Positions 31,717 to 41,879 of a stretch of DNA of 64,000 nucleotides are shown in pieces. The translations under genes and the position numbers were made by a program. Source of the stretch: Cordylochernes scorpioides (lineage: Eukaryota; Arthropoda; Arachnida; Pseudoscorpiones; Chernetidae); assembly GCA_030710605.1 (NCBI GenBank), contig CP092863.1:109282087-109346086 (forward strand), read 5' to 3'. The stretch's first letter is position 1. Each line of letters begins with the position of its first letter. The notes beneath the pieces are model-generated. The model worked only from the letters and a program-made list of their open reading frames with translations. It was not told where the DNA came from and did not search any database.

Positions 31717-32060
31717 ATGCGGGATAATTTTCAAATGTAGTTTTACAATCACAAGCCGCATTATATTATATTGTATTATAAATTACTTTAGGTATTATTT
31801 ACGAACGGAAAATATGTCCAGGGTAGCCTACTGGACATGGCATATGCCCGGTAAGCGGAACACTGTGGGTTCGATTCCCATCCCTGGACACTTTTATTTT
31901 TCCGTTCATCATTACTCTTTACAATTCATCCTTTCATACTTCATCTCTAAAGTTAGAAATTGTCGTTTTTTCTCTTTGAGATAAATTTTGATTTTTCGTT
32001 TAAAAGAAACACATGCGGAATGATTTTCAAATGTCGTTTTTACAATCACAAGCCGCATTA
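31717..32060 (+). mobile_element. tRNA-like repeat element with direct-repeat flanks
   Basis: Direct repeats (ATTTTCAAATGT ... TACAATCACAAGCCGCATTA) at about 31717-31760 and 32015-32060 enclose a tRNA-like unit at 31816-31890. The unit itself lies inside a short inverted repeat (GAACGGAAAA / TTTTCCGTTC). The same layout occurs at 62250-62580. Confidence 0.6.
31816..31890 (+). tRNA. tRNA-like sequence, SINE-type, GGT in the anticodon loop
   Basis: The 5' GTCCAGGG pairs with 3' CCCTGGAC (8 bp). U8-A9 and a D-arm GCC/GGC follow; the anticodon loop CCGGTAA would place GGT (threonine) at 34-36. The T-arm is GTGGG-TTCGATT-CCCAT. The A box TAGCCTACTGG and B box GGTTCGATTCC are good. The anticodon stem has a mismatch and position 33 is C, not U. 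As it is part of a repeated element it is probably a SINE promoter rather than a working tRNA gene. Confidence 0.5.
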
Positions 32061-32090
32061 TATTGTATTATATAATATATATAAATATAT

Positions 32091-32572
32091 TGTAGCAAAG
32101 TATATATTAATAATATTTTATATACAGATAATACACACAAAGCTTTATTAAGACCACCGGTCTTATACATATTCACCACAGGAAGAAAGGAATCATAGAT
32201 GGAGCTCTTGTTTATATACAAATTATCAAATTTTTAAATATTTATATGATTGTATAACGAAGTTTGACAATTATACCGCAAATGTTTCTTTTGAAAGAAA
32301 AATAGAAATTTATTTTAAGGAGAAATAACGATTATTTCTCCTTGAAATAAATTTCGATCTTTCGTTCAAAAGAAACATTTGCGGTAAAATTGTTAAATTT
32401 CGTTCTACAATCATAAGCCGTATTATATTGTATTATAAATTATTTTATATTATTCATATTTTGTTACTCTGGAAACATCCCTCATTGCTTATCTTGTATC
32501 TTATAAATTTTGTTTTTGCCTTAAATTGCTGTATCATTCTGAAGTTTGTCTTCCCTAATTTTCTACGTGACA
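32091..32572 (+). mobile_element. LTR of the 2280-2457 family with a nested insertion
   Basis: The LTR start TGTAGCAAAGTATATATT lies at 32091 and the end CTTCCCTAATTTTCTACGTG+ACA at 32572, flanked by ATAT on both sides (32087-32090, 32573-32576). About 300 bp of other repeats (a CTTTATTAAGACCACCGG copy at 32129-32222 and the hairpin at 32262-32412) split it. Confidence 0.7.
32262..32412. repeat. Palindrome of the AAGAAACATTTGCGG family
   Basis: CCGCAAATGTTTCTTTTGAA and its complement TTCAAAAGAAACATTTGCGG bracket ATTTATTTTAAGGAGAAATA. Relatives with the same centre occur at 62097-62288, and with different arms at 48827-48936. Confidence 0.7.
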
Positions 32573-32724
32573 ATATGTCATACAAGTATGTACATATATA
32601 AAAGAAAGAAATACTATATTCATTGCTTAACTTGAAGATAATAGAAAAAAAAGGAGGTCACATTATAATAAACAAAACCCATAAATTCTTCAAAAATTGC
32701 AATACTTGATGTATAGGGAATACA

Positions 32725-32880
32725 ATGGGTGAAATGTATTTGGGAATGGTTCATATGCCAAAAGAGAAATTTATGAAGGACATAGGCGACCGTGGGAACA
32801 TGGCTATTTCCGACATCTCGACCCTTAGACAATTGAAGGACAGAGTAACCATTCTGGTGGACTCATTAATGGACGCTTAG
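32725..32880 (+). other. Small open frame of unknown meaning
   Basis: A 51-codon frame from an ATG at 32725 to a TAG at 32878 encodes a hydrophilic sequence (MGEMYLGMVHMPKEKF ... LRQLKDRVTILVDSLMD). It is not repeat-like and its composition is protein-like, but no homologue comes to mind and no promoter or splice site was identified. It may be an exon or element fragment, or chance. Confidence 0.2.
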
Positions 32881-33739
32881 GAATTCACATGGGACAAAAA
32901 AAGGTCCATAACTCAGCCTCGTTTGGTATTCAGGTCCAACTCCAAGAAACAATCTTGCAGACGATGTTTCTCTAATTGATTTGTGAAATTGGAAGAAGAA
33001 TGGTAACCTATATCTTATTTTAAACATGGCAGAATTTTATATTTTTGAAACCTTCATTTATTACCGATATATTTTAATATAGTTTAAAATTTATATCAAA
33101 TATTGAAAACGTTATTAGAAAAAATATATATAATATCAATAGTTTTTAAACTTTGGTCAAAAACGATGCGTTTTATTTATTTATTTATTACCAGTTAATA
33201 ATACATGCTATATCCGATCTGGATAATTGCGCGTAAAGCTATTTACAATAATTGTCGTAGAGTAGGTAACAGAATTGTCAAAAAGAAGATAAACAATTAA
33301 GAAAAAGATCATTGAATAAACATATACATTAAACAAATAAGCAACAACATAAGCAGATAGAAGAAACCACAAGGTAGTTATTTACAGTATGTTAAGCAAT
33401 GATGGAAGTTGATGAAGTTATCTGTAATAATTAGTATCGTGGAAAGAGAAAGTTGATCAAGTTGAGCTATTTACAATGAGTTATATTCTAAAGTAACTTA
33501 TTAATTATTGCATTATATATGCGTTTTAACGTTAAATCTATTTTTAGTGACATAATAACATTTAAAGAAAAATATCAGAGAGTAAGTATATAAAATGTAT
33601 TATTAAATATAATAGAAAATATATTTTAAAATAATAAAATAAAAGAGTTTTATAATGTAATACCTTTATGTCTAAATAACTGAAATGCAAGCACCAACAT
33701 CTCGCCTACAAATTGGTACGAATTAATTTAAAGCAAGAG
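32881..33739. other. AT-rich sequence, no gene
   Basis: No motif, repeat or reading frame of note. Confidence 0.45.
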
Positions 33740-34245
33740 TATAGAATAAACAATGGACTAAATGTATCAAACCCGTTTGATCTAATTTCAACAAAAGACA
33801 AATATATAAAATTCAACTCATTTTGCAGATTTATTTTGAATTTTATAAAAAAAACTACTAAATTCCATTGGAATGCTTTTATTTAGAAATTAACTCTTTT
33901 TAGTATTGTTTTAATTGAATAATTCTCTAATATCTAGCATATTTTCATTCTAAAATATTCCTTAAAACCTTTTTTTTTTAAATCTGTAAATTGCTTTTAT
34001 CGAAAATACACACAATACTTTACAATTTGATTTCATTTAACTAAATTTGCATACCAACCTTTTGTACATATATCAATTGTGTTGAAATTTTTTTTATCTT
34101 TTCATCTAACTAACTTGCATACTAATTCTTGTACATATTTCAAATATCTTTCTTTATTTTCTTTCAAAATGTTTGTTTATGTTTAAAGTGCAAGTGTCCC
34201 TAGGGGGACATGGCGCTCTAAGTCGAAATAAAGAAATTTAAAGCA
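33740..34245 (+). pseudogene. LINE C-terminus and 3' UTR, older copy
   Basis: A translated stretch KDKYIKFNSFCRFI matches the last residues of the copy at 34400-34860 (KDTYVKFNIFCKFI). The 3' UTR ends with GTGTCCCTAGGGGGACATGG then GTCGAAATAAAG, a short hairpin plus A-rich tail. Upstream coding is lost. Confidence 0.5.
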
Positions 34246-34399
34246 AACGTACTTAATTTAGAGTATGTTTTTTTTTCTTAGATATTGAAAATTTCAGCAT
34301 TATAGATTATGTTTTATTTAGTTTTAATAAATAAACATTTAATAAAAACTAACCTTCAATATTTTTACGTCCTTATCCCTTGGGAAAAACATTATTTAA

Positions 34400-34860
34400 T
34401 TATTTTAATCTTTAGAACTCCTTACTATTTCCGTTCCATTTTTTTACAACGCACAATTCATTACAAATCATAGTAATTTTGGAGAATTTCTGGCGAAAAT
34501 CGGGGCAACGGATGATCCTAGCTGCTTCTGTGGAAAAGAAAACCAAGGGGCTCAATACATTTATTATTAGAATGTCCGATATTTCACAGCTACAGAAGTA
34601 ATCACTTTTATCCCATTGAAGCAATGTGTAAAATTGTATATAACAAAGACACCTATGTAAAATTCAATATTTTTTGTAAATTTATTTAATATTTTCTTTT
34701 CTGTTTGAGAAAACCAACCTTTCAAATTAATTTTGTTTTTAGTCTTGTTTATTGAATTGTATATAAAATGAATTGTATATAAGCTGCTAAAATGTATTTA
34801 GGCACAAGTATCCCAAGCTGGGATATCGCGTCCGATATGTCAAATAAAAATGTTCCTCAA
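34400..34860 (+). pseudogene. LINE C-terminus and 3' UTR, second copy
   Basis: The plus strand reads FLAKIGATDDPSCFCGKENQ and, after a one-base shift near 34568, LLECPIFHSYRSNHFYP: a C-x-C ... H ... C end motif of non-LTR polyproteins. The 3' UTR ends AAGTATCCCAAGCTGGGATA ... GTCAAATAAAA, the same hairpin-plus-tail design as the copy before it. No RT domain is present. Confidence 0.6.
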
Positions 34861-35056
34861 CTTTTATTTTTTAATTGTTTAAAGTGAAATTAAAAAGAAG
34901 AAACTTTTTAAAAAGTTTAAATATAGAAGTATAATACGGAATACATTATAGAGACCTATCTAAAAATATGTGTGAGCATAATTTTAAAAAGAAAGAAAGA
35001 GAAACAAAAATAAATACATTCCGCGAAATTCCCGCCAAAATATTTCGATATATATA

Positions 35057-35453
35057 CAGGGTGATCCAAAAGTCCCGCACTATTTTAAAAATTAATAACT
35101 CCGCGAATATTTGCGCAAGAGCAATGCGGTAAACACCATTGTATTCAGGATGCAATGGGAATTTTTATGGCAAATAATGAAAAATTCGAAATTGATTTTA
35201 GTTACAATTTTATTCGCCAGATGGCGCTCTACCAGAATAAGAGATTCAGCGGCCAAATTGTTTGATAAATTGAAAAATATAACTGATCGACACGTATTTT
35301 TCCTTTTGGAATACCAGGAAAGAACCCTAATAATATCAAATAACAAATTAATAAAACACCACTTCGCCAAAAGTATGAAGAATTGTTTAACGATTTTAAA
35401 TACAATCAGAGATATGTAAAATAGGTAAATGCAAATTAAAACATGTAGCAAAA
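35057..35453 (+). repeat. Left terminal inverted repeat, copy 1
   Basis: 397 bp from CAGGGTGATCC to ACATGTAGCAAAA. It is the complement of 45828-46225 with only scattered differences. Its inner part reads like the start of the transposase (see 45834-46061). Confidence 0.88.
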
Positions 35454-36214
35454 TATTTATTTTTATATGAGGTTTTGTGAAATAGATTGAATGTTTGAAA
35501 AACACTGCTGATATCAATACACGAATTTTTGAAAAAAAATATGATAGCACTATTAATTGGATTTCTTGCTATAAGAAATGTGTAGTTTCTTGACTGATTG
35601 GCGACCCTTGACTATTTAACTGGATATTTGTCATGATCCAACAAATGAAATATAGAGGGAAGTGACAAAATATATTTGTCGTACTTTATTCCAAATATCC
35701 TATGGGCTTGTCAAATGTTATCATTGTTTATTATACTGTACACAATTTTAAAAATGTGTCCCCTCAAATAAAAATAAATTTTAAATCGACCTTTTGCGTT
35801 GAAAAACGTGGTAGTAAAATCATTTTGTATTATTTTTTTTCACAAAATTTCTAAAGTTATTGATGTACAGAAAATATTCCTTATTCTACATGTATTTCTT
35901 ATGTATGTATTTCTATGTTATCTATTATCTATGTATTTCTTCTAATGAGCGAAAAGCGAAAAACTAAACATAAGGGGTAAAATTGTGTGTACCAGTGTTA
36001 TTCGAGAAGTTATAACACTCTGGTTTGCACGACATAATATGTGAGCAAATGACAAACAAAATATTACTGTTCACAAAAAAGAAGAGTCAAGATGTGAGGA
36101 CAGCATTTATTATCCCCATATCCCAACACAAAGAGCTGCAAAATATTGATAGATAATATAATACATGGCGGCTTATACAACACATGAGGTAACTGCTTTC
36201 TCTCTTGTATTAGG

Positions 36215-36937
36215 TCACAATCCTTGCTCAATGTGGCACCCTCATTCTCAATCACCGCCTGCAGACGATAAATGACAGAATGGACAGCATTAAATAACAT
36301 ATCTGTTAAATTGATAAAGCGTGCCATCTGATAGAAGCCTTCAACATGGCTAATGTGGTAGGCCAGCATCGATAAACACACGATTTAATGTATCCCCATA
36401 AACAAAAATCGCAAGGCGTTAAGTCTGTTGATCTTGGAGGCCACTGGTATATAAAGTGGCGACCTATCACACGATTTTCACCGAAAGTATCCTTCAGCAA
36501 TTGTTTGGCACCTCGGGAGATATGAGGAGGTCCTCCATCTTTCATGAATGTTATTTCGCTTAGTGCTTTTACCCTGCAATATGGGAATACCCTTTTCTCA
36601 TAACGTTCACCAGTTACAAAAACGGTTTTAAAAAGTTCTTCCATTGATTTTTCAAAGAAAAATGACCCAATAATAAAAGAAGTGAACTCACACAAAACTG
36701 TAACTCTAGGCTGGTAAAGTGGCATTTCTGTGAAAATCCTAGGGTTTTCTGTTGCCCAAATGCGGCTGTTTTGAATGTTAAATTCTCCGTTTAGAGAAAA
36801 GTGAGCATCATCTGTCCACAGAACATTCGACAGCCAGTTTTCATCAATATCAATTTGCCGAAAACCCATGCAGCGAATTCTTGACGCATCTCAAAATCGC
36901 AAACTTTCAGCTCGTGAAATCTTTGCATTTTGTATGG
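36215..36937 (-). pseudogene. DD41D-like mariner-superfamily transposase, body (copy 1)
   Basis: Motifs on the minus strand: MQRFHELKVCDFEMRQEFA; NVLWTDDAHFSLNGE with the first Asp; FMKDGGPPHISRGAKQLL with the second; and PRSTDLTPCDFCLWGYIKS with the third. About 42 residues separate the last two Asp, nearest to the DD41D (rosa-like) group rather than DD34D mariners. The frame is broken near 36380-36310 and the C-terminus is shifted. The N-terminal part is missing here because LINE A begins at about 36941; it should continue in the right terminal repeat. The transposase would act on the CAGGGTGATCC ends. Copy 2 is at 59336-60078. Confidence 0.8.
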
Positions 36938-36940
36938 GCA

Positions 36941-39266
36941 CACACAATAGAGGACATTAAGTGAAGCGTATTCGGATATCACAATCATACTTCGGCGAAT
37001 TTAACGCCAAAAGTTCAATTCGGGGATCACCTGTCCAGGATAACAAAAGTCAGTAGGTTGAGGACATGCTAACCGACCTCGACCTTACACCGTTAAATAA
37101 CGGAGAGAACACCTATCTATCTAAGTCCACAGGCACAGAATCCGCAATAGACATCACAGCGATAAATTACAACATCGCACCCACAACACAATGGAAAATC
37201 CTGAGAGGTGCAATCAGTGACCACAGACCAATTTTAACAACCCTAAACTTCAAAATTGAGAATGTCCATTAGAATAAAAGAACATGGAACTTTAGGAAAG
37301 CCGACTTGAAAAAAATTCACAGAAAAGCTTGAAGAACTGTGCAGCGAAAAAATGAATTACAGAACGCTTGACAAAAGCTTGGAAAAATTCTCTTCGAACA
37401 TTTAAAAAGCTGCAAAGAGCATCGATAACTAGAGGTAGACGTAAAGACCTGTGGATAAATTACTGGAAGGACCACAACATCGAGGCAATGATTTCAAAGA
37501 GAGAGACAATATCAATGGACTTCTTAAAACAAATAAAACAGAAAGGAACTTATTGAAATTATTCACAAAATATAACAAGAAATTTGGATATTCAAACAAG
37601 AAAAATGGCAGAATTCTGCGAAAAAAATGGATCCAAGAAAGGACAGCCAACACTGTAATATAATTAGAGTGTTAGAGAACAATCAAACCAACACCAATCC
37701 TCCAATACTCTAACCGATATGAATAGAACAGCGAGAACGAGAACAAACAGATGGCTGACATAATTGCTGAATATTTTTCAAGCACTTCCATTCTCAACTA
37801 TACGAATGAAGACAGGAATCTAAAAATAATATAAACCAGTTAGTTAAACAAGCAAGAAACTTCCATCAACAAGATATTTTCTCGAGAGACTTCACTCTGA
37901 ATGAGCTAAACTCATCAATAAAAAAATCCAAGAGGTCACCAAGAGATAATCTAATCTTTGGTCAAATGATTAATACTTTGTAAAATACCAGAACGAATTA
38001 TCCACTCTAGGCTCATAGTCTGGCTCACAAAAAATAATAAAATAAACCTCTACCAAACGGCCTATAGATCCCAGCACTGTACAACTGATAAACTGTTCTA
38101 CTTCTGTCAATCAATAATAGATTCTTTCCGGGAAAAACCGCCAAAGAAGACCACGGCTATATTCCTTGATATGACCTCAGCTTTTGATCGAGTGTGGAGG
38201 GAGAAATTACGTGAAAAGCTGCACAACATCGGAGTAAGAGGAAAAACCTTAATCTGGATTGCAGACTTCTTAAGGGGAAGAAGGTTAAAGGTTCGGGTCA
38301 ATGGAGAATTTTCCAAGGAAGGAAGAACATGGGCTGGTGTACCTCAGGGATCTTTGCTCAGTCCTCTACTCTATCTGCTATATATTAACGACATACATCC
38401 TTACCTCACTGAAGACACAAAGGTTGCCTGTTATGCAGATGATAAAGCCATATGGCACACAAGTAGCAGCATAGAAAAATCGTAAAAGATACTGAAGACA
38501 TCAATGAGAGGACTGGAGAAGTGGGCAATGGAACTCCAAATGACCATAAACCCAATAAAACCAAACCTATGCGTCTTCTCCACTCCCAGGGAAAAAGGCA
38601 TAAATATAACCACAAAATAAGCATAAACAAACAAATAATTGATAAAATTTGAAATCCATAATACCTAGGTGTGATACTGCAGTCCTGGATCTTTCCAGTT
38701 GGTCTCGAGGACCACGCCATCACCATCTCCTAAGCGGCGAAGTACGCGATCTACGTATTCATCGTAGATCGCAAAATGCGTGGTGTCGCTGGAGACCCAC
38801 TGGCGATTCTCCACCAAACTCTGCAGCGCTGGCAGAGGCGCCATATTCATTGTACATAGTGTGTATAATGCATATTATCTTTTTTTTAATAGTGCAGACT
38901 GTGTATGTATTGACAAGATGTCAACAAAATTATTTTAATTATTATTTATGAGGAATTTTAATTTTCATAGCACATAATTAGCACCTCAAATGGAGCTATC
39001 AGAAAACTAAACATTCTGAGAAGGCTATGTGGAACAAATTGGGGAGCAAAACCCAGAATTCTTAGAACAACATATACCACCTTAATAAACCGATAATGGA
39101 ATATGCAACACCGGTCTGGGCTCCCTCAAGCTCATCACTAAAAGTAAGACTAAACAGTGTTCAAGCAAAAGCGGCCAAAATAATCACTGGTGCAGTTTCA
39201 TCCATCAACAATGAGAAAATTCAGAGAGAATGTGTTCTAGACCTACTCGCTCGAAAGCAGAAGACA
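36941..39266 (+). pseudogene. LINE A endonuclease and reverse transcriptase (copy 1)
   Basis: It begins inside the endonuclease domain (the copy 2 counterpart reads ITIILGEFNAKSSIWGS; then SAIDITAI, ISDHRPILTT at 37100-37272). A decayed linker follows, then reverse transcriptase: MTSAFDRVWREKL at 38170, GVPQGSLLSPLLY, CYADDKAIW (38420-38450). The thumb PRYLGV-type stretch is cut at 38680 by a 268-bp foreign segment and resumes at 38947 (AIRKLNILRRLCGTNWG). It ends at LLARKQKTK, where LINE B begins. The C-terminal RNase H part continues at 44885. Stops and shifts are frequent. The domain order fits the I/Jockey superfamily. Confidence 0.82.
38665..38850 (-). CDS. 61-codon frame in a captured GC-rich segment (copy 1)
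   Basis: A 268-bp foreign insert (38680-38947) interrupts LINE A. On the minus strand it has an AT-rich leader and then an ATG-initiated frame starting MNMAPLPALQSLVENRQWVS and continuing with THFAIYDEYVDRVLRRLGDG. Its last codons run into LINE A sequence, so the source protein is cut after about NWKDPG. The coding stretch is GC-rich, unlike its surroundings, and is identical at every base to copy 2 (57251-57436), although the leader and the LINE flanks differ. It contains a 10-bp stem, GCGATCTACG. I do not recognise the protein; it looks like a first coding exon taken from a host gene, but that is an inference. Confidence 0.45.
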   Translation of the reverse strand: MNMAPLPALQSLVENRQWVSSDTTHFAIYDEYVDRVLRRLGDGDGVVLETNWKDPGLQYHT

Positions 39267-41613
39267 AAATAAAAACAACTTGGATCGGCACTTCGGAAAC
39301 GAGGAACCAGAGGACGAGATCTCTCTGACCACTTGTGGTTTGGTGGATCCGCCCTTTTCTGAGAATGAGGTGAAACTGACGGCTTTCAGGTTCGGGAAAA
39401 GGAAATCTCTGGTCCCGAAGGGATCGATAACACGGTCGTGAAAGCCCTGGTAAGAATGCAACCCATCGCTTCTTTCCAGGTTATTCAATATGTGCCTGGA
39501 CACTGGTACATTTCCTGAGGCATTGAAGGTTGCCCGAGTAGTGCTTCTCGAAAAGTCTGGTAGAAAGGGTAATTCTCCTAATGATTATCGTCCGTTTTCT
39601 TTACTAGTGTGTCTAGGTAAGGTCCTGGATAGCCTACTAGCTCAGCGACTGAAGCACTGGCTAGAGAGTAATGAGCTCCTTTCCTCTTTCCAACATGGTT
39701 TTAGGGAAGGGAAGTCCACAACCACAGCTCTGAACGAGGTGTTAGAGGGGGTTGAGATGGGCTTAAATAAGGGTGCTTGGGTTCTTTTCGTGGCCCTGGA
39801 CATTGATGGCGCGTTCAACTCCATGAGCTGGAACAAGTTGATGAGAAATTTGATGGACATGGGTTGTCCTGATAATTTGTGCAGCTTGATTCGTGACTTC
39901 CTGAGGGATAGACGGATTAGCCTCAGTTTTGGTGGGCGGAAGTTGGAAAGAAACTGTGCTAGGGGTTGCCCCCAGGGCTCTTGCTGCGGACCTATTCTGT
40001 GGAATATCCTGGTAAACACCGTTTTCCAGGAGGAGCTCCATGAGGGAGCCAGGCTGGTTCTCTATGCTGACGACCAGTTCCTCATCATTGAGGCTGTTTC
40101 GAGAGCGAAGGCTGAGAAGTGTGTTTGAAACTTCTCTCCAAATTTTCTCGATCTGGGCCCATGACTCTGGCCTTAAGTTCAATGTCTCCAAAACTAAAGC
40201 CCTCAGCTTTAAGCCTAGGGACATAAGAACTAAAAGGAAAGGGATCAAATGGGAACACAAGCCGGCTATCGGGATCGAAGGACAGAGGGTAGCGTTAGTC
40301 AATAGGATGACCATCCTGGGGGTGGTCATTGATGACAAGATGGGTTGGCAATACCAGGCGGAGGAGATGGTGGCGAGAGGCAGGGGAGGCGTTGTGCAGG
40401 CCTGTCCTGGTTGGCCCTCAACAGGGGGGGGGGGAGAGAGAAGGAGGGTACTTTTTTAGGAACCTCTGCCTCTCCTGTGTCGAGCCAATCTTGCTATATG
40501 CTTCCGGGGCTTGGTAGCGCCGAAACAGGGATCAGAAGGTGGCAACAACTCTAGAGAGAGTGCAGAGGACAGCGGGTACTCAGAATCACAGGGGGATATC
40601 GTACTACCAGCAGTGAGGGCCTTTTTGGTCTCGCTCGGCTTATTCCCTGGGATTGAAACTAGAGGAGGAGACCATCAGACAGAAGATCTGGGAGAAAAGG
40701 GAAGATGCCCTGGGACTTTAAGCGGGGGCCCTGGAATCGAAGAGGGGACACAAGGAAAGCCTCCGCAGTGGTTGCCAAAGTGGAATTGGAGTCCTAGAGG
40801 GCCGACAGGAATTGGCACGGAGGTTTTCACTGATGGTAGTAAGTCTGGAACCAATACTGGAGCTGGGGTAGTGATATACACTAATGGAGAGCTGATCTTC
40901 CAAGAAGGTTTAGCACTCAGAGTGGACGAATTGGTCTTTTCAGCCGAGCTGGTTGCGATCAGGGTAGCCCTCAGAGTGTGTGCCGAGAAGAACTTCAGCC
41001 CGGACCGCCTCTATTCAGATTGTATGTCGGCCCTCGTCGTTATCAATCTGGAGAAAGGGCAACTCGCGTATCAAATAATCCAGGAGCTGGAGATGATGAC
41101 GCGGGCTCCGGAGCTCCCTTGGTTTAGGAGACACAGCCTCATCGAAGGTAATGAGTTCGCAGACAGGATCGCTAAGGCCGATGCTTTAGAGGTAGATCAC
41201 TGAGGACCCCAGTGACCAAGAAAGAAGTTTATAGGAGGATCAGGGGTCACGTCCAGGACTTATGGTTGGACAGATGGAGGAACAGTGTGAAGGGGAGAGA
41301 GGTATTCAATTGGGTAACAACACCCAAGTACCTCGGTAAGGTAATGTCCCACAAACTCATTAGGGTAGTTCGGGACATGGGCTCTTCCCCAAGTCTCCAC
41401 AGATTTAAAATTAAGAGAAACCCTGATTGCGTCTATGGAGACAGGGATGTGAATGCACGCCACTACGTCTTGGATTGTCCAAGGGTAGTGGGTGTGCAGG
41501 AAGAGAGAAGGAGGGCGAGGGGCGCGATCGAGAGTAAGCTGCTGAGAAATCACAGCAAGCTTCTTGAGAAAGCCCACGACGTGGCAGCTGAGCTTTTCCT
41601 CAGCTGTGAGTGA
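39267..41613 (+). pseudogene. LINE B, R1-like, RT plus RNase H (copy 1)
   Basis: Motifs in order: GTFPEALKVARVVLLEKSG and YRPFSLLVCLGKVLD; FVALDIDGAFNSM (39795-39830); GCPQGSCCGPILWNIL; LYADDQFLI (40060-40085); thumb ILGVVIDDKMGW. After a G-run and frame break comes RNase H with FTDGS (40830), ELVAIRVALR, LYSDCMSAL and EGNEFADRIA. The C-terminal Cys/His end has CVYGDRDVNARHYVLDC. GCPQGS followed by GP is typical of the R1/I group. Frames break at about 40128, 40459 and 41205. The 3' UTR probably runs to about 41860, where it meets the 3' end of LINE C. Copy 2 has lost two internal blocks. Confidence 0.82.
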
Positions 41614-41879
41614 ACAGAGTCGACCGGGGCTGCCTCCCCGCGGTCCCTGCTGGACACAGTAGATAGTTTCCTATTTTGCTGTGATTAAAGGCCACCGGTA
41701 TAGAAATCCTTCCAGACACGTTGTCTGGGAGGTGGTGTTTCCAGGTACAATGTCCAAGCACTAGCTTGGATACCGTTACTTTGCTTATGAGTTGAACAGA
41801 ATAGCAGCGAAGGGCATGCTTCGCATGCCGGTTTGTGGACTGAAAGGTCTGGGTGGCCATCTGCTTCTAGGGTGTACCA

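Noticed and set aside
31816-31890. A working tRNA-Thr gene
   Set aside because: Repeated element context, C at position 33 and a mismatched anticodon stem favour a SINE-type promoter; kept only as tRNA-like.
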